DNA from: Glandiceps talaboti
Lineage: Eukaryota > Hemichordata > Enteropneusta > Spengelidae
Direction of reading: 5' to 3'
NCBI RefSeq assembly: GCF_964340395.1
Contig: NC_135560.1
Span: 11,247,598-11,311,597 of the forward strand
DNA: 64,000 nucleotides
The notes beneath the pieces were generated by a model that worked only from the letters and a program-made list of their open reading frames with translations, made no database searches and was not told the origin of the DNA. Position numbers and translations under genes: made by a program. This document shows, piece by piece, positions 33,956 through 64,000 of this stretch (its first letter is position 1; each line of letters opens with the position of its first letter).

Positions 33956-33965
33956 GTGACGTCAC
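33956..33965. promoter_or_regulatory. CRE palindrome (GTGACGTCAC) near the AdipoR start
   Basis: A perfect cAMP-response-element palindrome about 150 bp upstream of the AdipoR start codon in a CpG-containing stretch. It is a plausible promoter element for CREB/ATF factors, judged by motif and place only. Confidence 0.5.
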
Positions 33966-34529
33966 GTTTGTATGTCTATACCATTCTTCTTATGGGGATG
34001 ATACGCCTATATTCTATTCTGTTCATTATATTATATCAAGGATATTTCCCGCGGAAAATTTGTTATTTTTCCTGTTCATAACATTCATGCCATTAGTTAA
34101 GTAAACGTTTATTCATCAGTACACATTATTTTGTATCTAGAATTCTCATTTGACTGCAGTAAAAAAATTACAAATGGGGGGTTACAGGGGAAGTTTTTTT
34201 AAAATGTAAAGTTAAGCAATCGAAAGTTGTTCAAAAGTAGCAAATTACAAAGGAGAGATGTATAGAGAACGCATTACGGATGACAACTAAAGCGCATTTG
34301 TTCACTAGTAAGTTGGACCAGGGGCCGGGAACGAAAGGGAAACTGATGACGGGACGAAAGTGATAGTGAACTGAAATAGGATAACTTTCATAACACTATT
34401 TCCACAAAAGTAAAATGTACTTATTGTATTACTTCTTGAAAAATGAAGGGCTTATGGGGAGGCGGGTGTGAATGTTGTCAATTATCCATAGTCACTACAT
34501 TCCTTTGCCATTTCTACGCTTCTAAATTA

Positions 34530-34600
34530 AATTAAAAAGAAAAGAAAAGAAAAGAAAAGAAAAGAAAAGAAAAGAAAAGAAAAGAAAAGAAAAGAAAAGT
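34530..34600. repeat. Microsatellite (AAAAG)n
   Basis: About 13 AAAAG units, between the divergent AdipoR and RGS9BP-like genes. Confidence 0.97.
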
Positions 34601-34719
34601 CATGATCACAATTTGCCGAAAGAAAATAACTGTAGAGTCTGTTTGTTTCGGGGCAAGTTCAATATCATCAAATACCCGTGAAAAAGGCTCAATTTCTTGG
34701 AGGAGGCTTAGACGGCCCA

Positions 34720-35095
34720 TCAGGCTGATCAGCCGTCCGGCCGCACGTACGTACGAATGCAACGGTCCGTGACGTCACATTATTTAATGACATCACGGTC
34801 ATCATGGAGGAGAACTGATGGGTGGTGGAGCTGTTGCATCTCACGGTACACACTTCTCTGTCGTCTTTACGATTCTAGATACATGTACATATCGCATTTT
34901 AGACGATTTCGGATACTTGGCAAAGGGAATCCGTGTAAGGAGACCACAGAAGAAACGTAAAGAGTACATGACTACGGAATTAGTGTACGGAAATAAGGAT
35001 TGGAAGGAATACCCGGGATACGATATTTCATCCGGGAAAGGATGCTCTGTTATTACTGCTAGGGATCACACATCGCGACGCTCGGAGTGAATTGA
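34720..35095. promoter_or_regulatory. CpG-richer block with a second CRE, probable promoter or leader region of the RGS9BP-like gene
   Basis: Base composition shifts here, with many CG dinucleotides, a GTGACGTCAC palindrome at 34768-34777, and a second half site (TGACATCACGG). A 90-codon plus-strand frame (34818-35090) lacks any domain I know and could be a 5' leader exon: CCGTGTAAGG at 34930 could act as a donor. It lies 0.8-1.2 kb upstream of the RGS9BP-like ATG. Confidence 0.45.
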
Positions 35096-35918
35096 AAGGG
35101 AATTTGACACGTTGTAAAATGTGATATTATATGGAAAAGGTGACAATTAGGTAATATTAGTTATGTGATATTATAAATCCATCCATTTTACAGTGTCGGA
35201 TTTGAACTGAACACCACCCGGTCATCTCGTATGATATTTTGCTTTCTCGAAGTCGCAGGATGCAGAAACAAATATATTTAGGCGCAAACGAAAGGACGCA
35301 TGTGCCTGTATTAACAATCGCAAATCAAGTGTGGCGAAAGACAAAGCAGATAAAATTGTCAAGGAAGAGTTTCGTCTTTTGAGGAAGATCTTCGAATGGA
35401 TGCACTTTATTTTAACAGCAGGTTTTCGATCCGGTTAATCACCACAAAATTAAAGGATGGAACGTAAAATACCGTAAAAATCATATTTGTTGCATCAGTG
35501 CGCCGCCGCCGTATTTGTTTGCTGTGTGTACCATGGTTACCGGTAACACTTGCATATAGTCGAAGCTATATTTTTTTTCCACTTTTAATAATAAATCTAA
35601 CCACAATCATTTTTTGTCTTGCCAGTCTAAGGACAAGGTTCAGATACAAACAAAATGAACAAGGGTGTGTGACCCTTTTTTTTCCTTCCATCAAAAAGAT
35701 TTGAACATGAGTTTGATGATGACTTCTTTGTTTCAACAATATCTTTAATGTTGCATTTACCTTAAGTGTAATATTTTCAGAAAATGAGTCGTTGACTACA
35801 GGTATATATATATATATAAACAACAATGATAACTAACAGGTAGGACTAATAGTAAAAAAAACTGAAAATGTCTAACAAGTGATGATTATCATGTGATATA
35901 AACTGGTACAATGATCGA

Positions 35919-63638
<27,720 letters not shown>

Positions 63639-64000
63639 GTATGTAAAGATGTCATTTGAATATTGGAGTGAACTTTCAAAATCTATGCAAGTATATCATG
63701 TCATTTGAATATTGAAGAGAACTTTCCCAAACCATGCAGGTATGTAAAGATGTCATTTGAATTGGAGAGAATTGTCCCAAACCATGCAGGCATGTAAACA
63801 TGTCATTTGAATATTGGAGAGAACTTTTCTAAACAATGCAGGTGTGTAAAGATGTCAGTTGAAGTGGAGACAATTTTCCCCTATCACAGGTAAAGATGTC
63901 ATTTGAATTGTAAAGAACTATCCTAATCCATGTGGGTATATATGTATGTATAAGAATCTTGAAGAGTGAGTGAGTCTAAAACATGTAAATGTGTTTCCAA

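Overview
The window is nuclear DNA from an animal, most likely a marine invertebrate. It is AT-rich, has short exons separated by long GT-AG introns, and is crowded with microsatellites, minisatellites, foldback elements and non-LTR retrotransposons. I cannot name the species. The gene set (a STRA6-type receptor, an adiponectin receptor and an R9AP-type RGS anchor) fits a bilaterian such as a hemichordate, cephalochordate, echinoderm or mollusc. There is no operon, prophage or CRISPR content.

Three protein-coding genes can be rebuilt exon by exon, with matching splice phases. (1) On the minus strand, positions 4558 to 237 hold the 5' half of a STRA6-like multi-pass receptor (seven exons; the 3' half lies beyond the left edge). 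(2) On the minus strand, positions 33806 to 11823 hold a complete adiponectin receptor (seven exons, about 445 residues, zinc-binding histidines intact). Its start codon appears to be the last three bases of exon 1. (3) On the plus strand, positions 35919 to 63638 hold the first three coding exons of an R9AP/R7BP-family gene (RGS9BP-like); its C-terminal exon or exons lie beyond the right edge. Genes 2 and 3 are divergent, with starts about 2.1 kb apart. The region between them is relatively CpG-rich and has two perfect cAMP-response-element palindromes.

The rest is repeats. A full-length, apparently intact L2/CR1-type LINE lies antisense in intron 1 of the RGS9BP-like gene, and two LINE fragments lie elsewhere. 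There are two tRNA-derived SINEs, at least five copies of a MITE ending in AGGCCTAA, and several foldback elements, one with a clean 9-bp target-site duplication of Mutator type. A 2.4-kb array of 46-bp repeats has a 732-bp higher-order period. A minisatellite made from the 3' end and splice donor of exon 3 of the RGS9BP-like gene follows that exon.

The most unusual item is at 41822-41995. It is an 87-bp-arm inverted repeat in which each arm encodes a convincing type I hammerhead ribozyme. The two ribozymes diverge from the centre and are flanked on both sides by (TA)n runs of about 145 and 195 bp. Hammerheads of this compact kind are known from Penelope-like retroelements and animal retrozymes. 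The only two differences between the arms both fall in helix I of the ribozyme and change its pairing.
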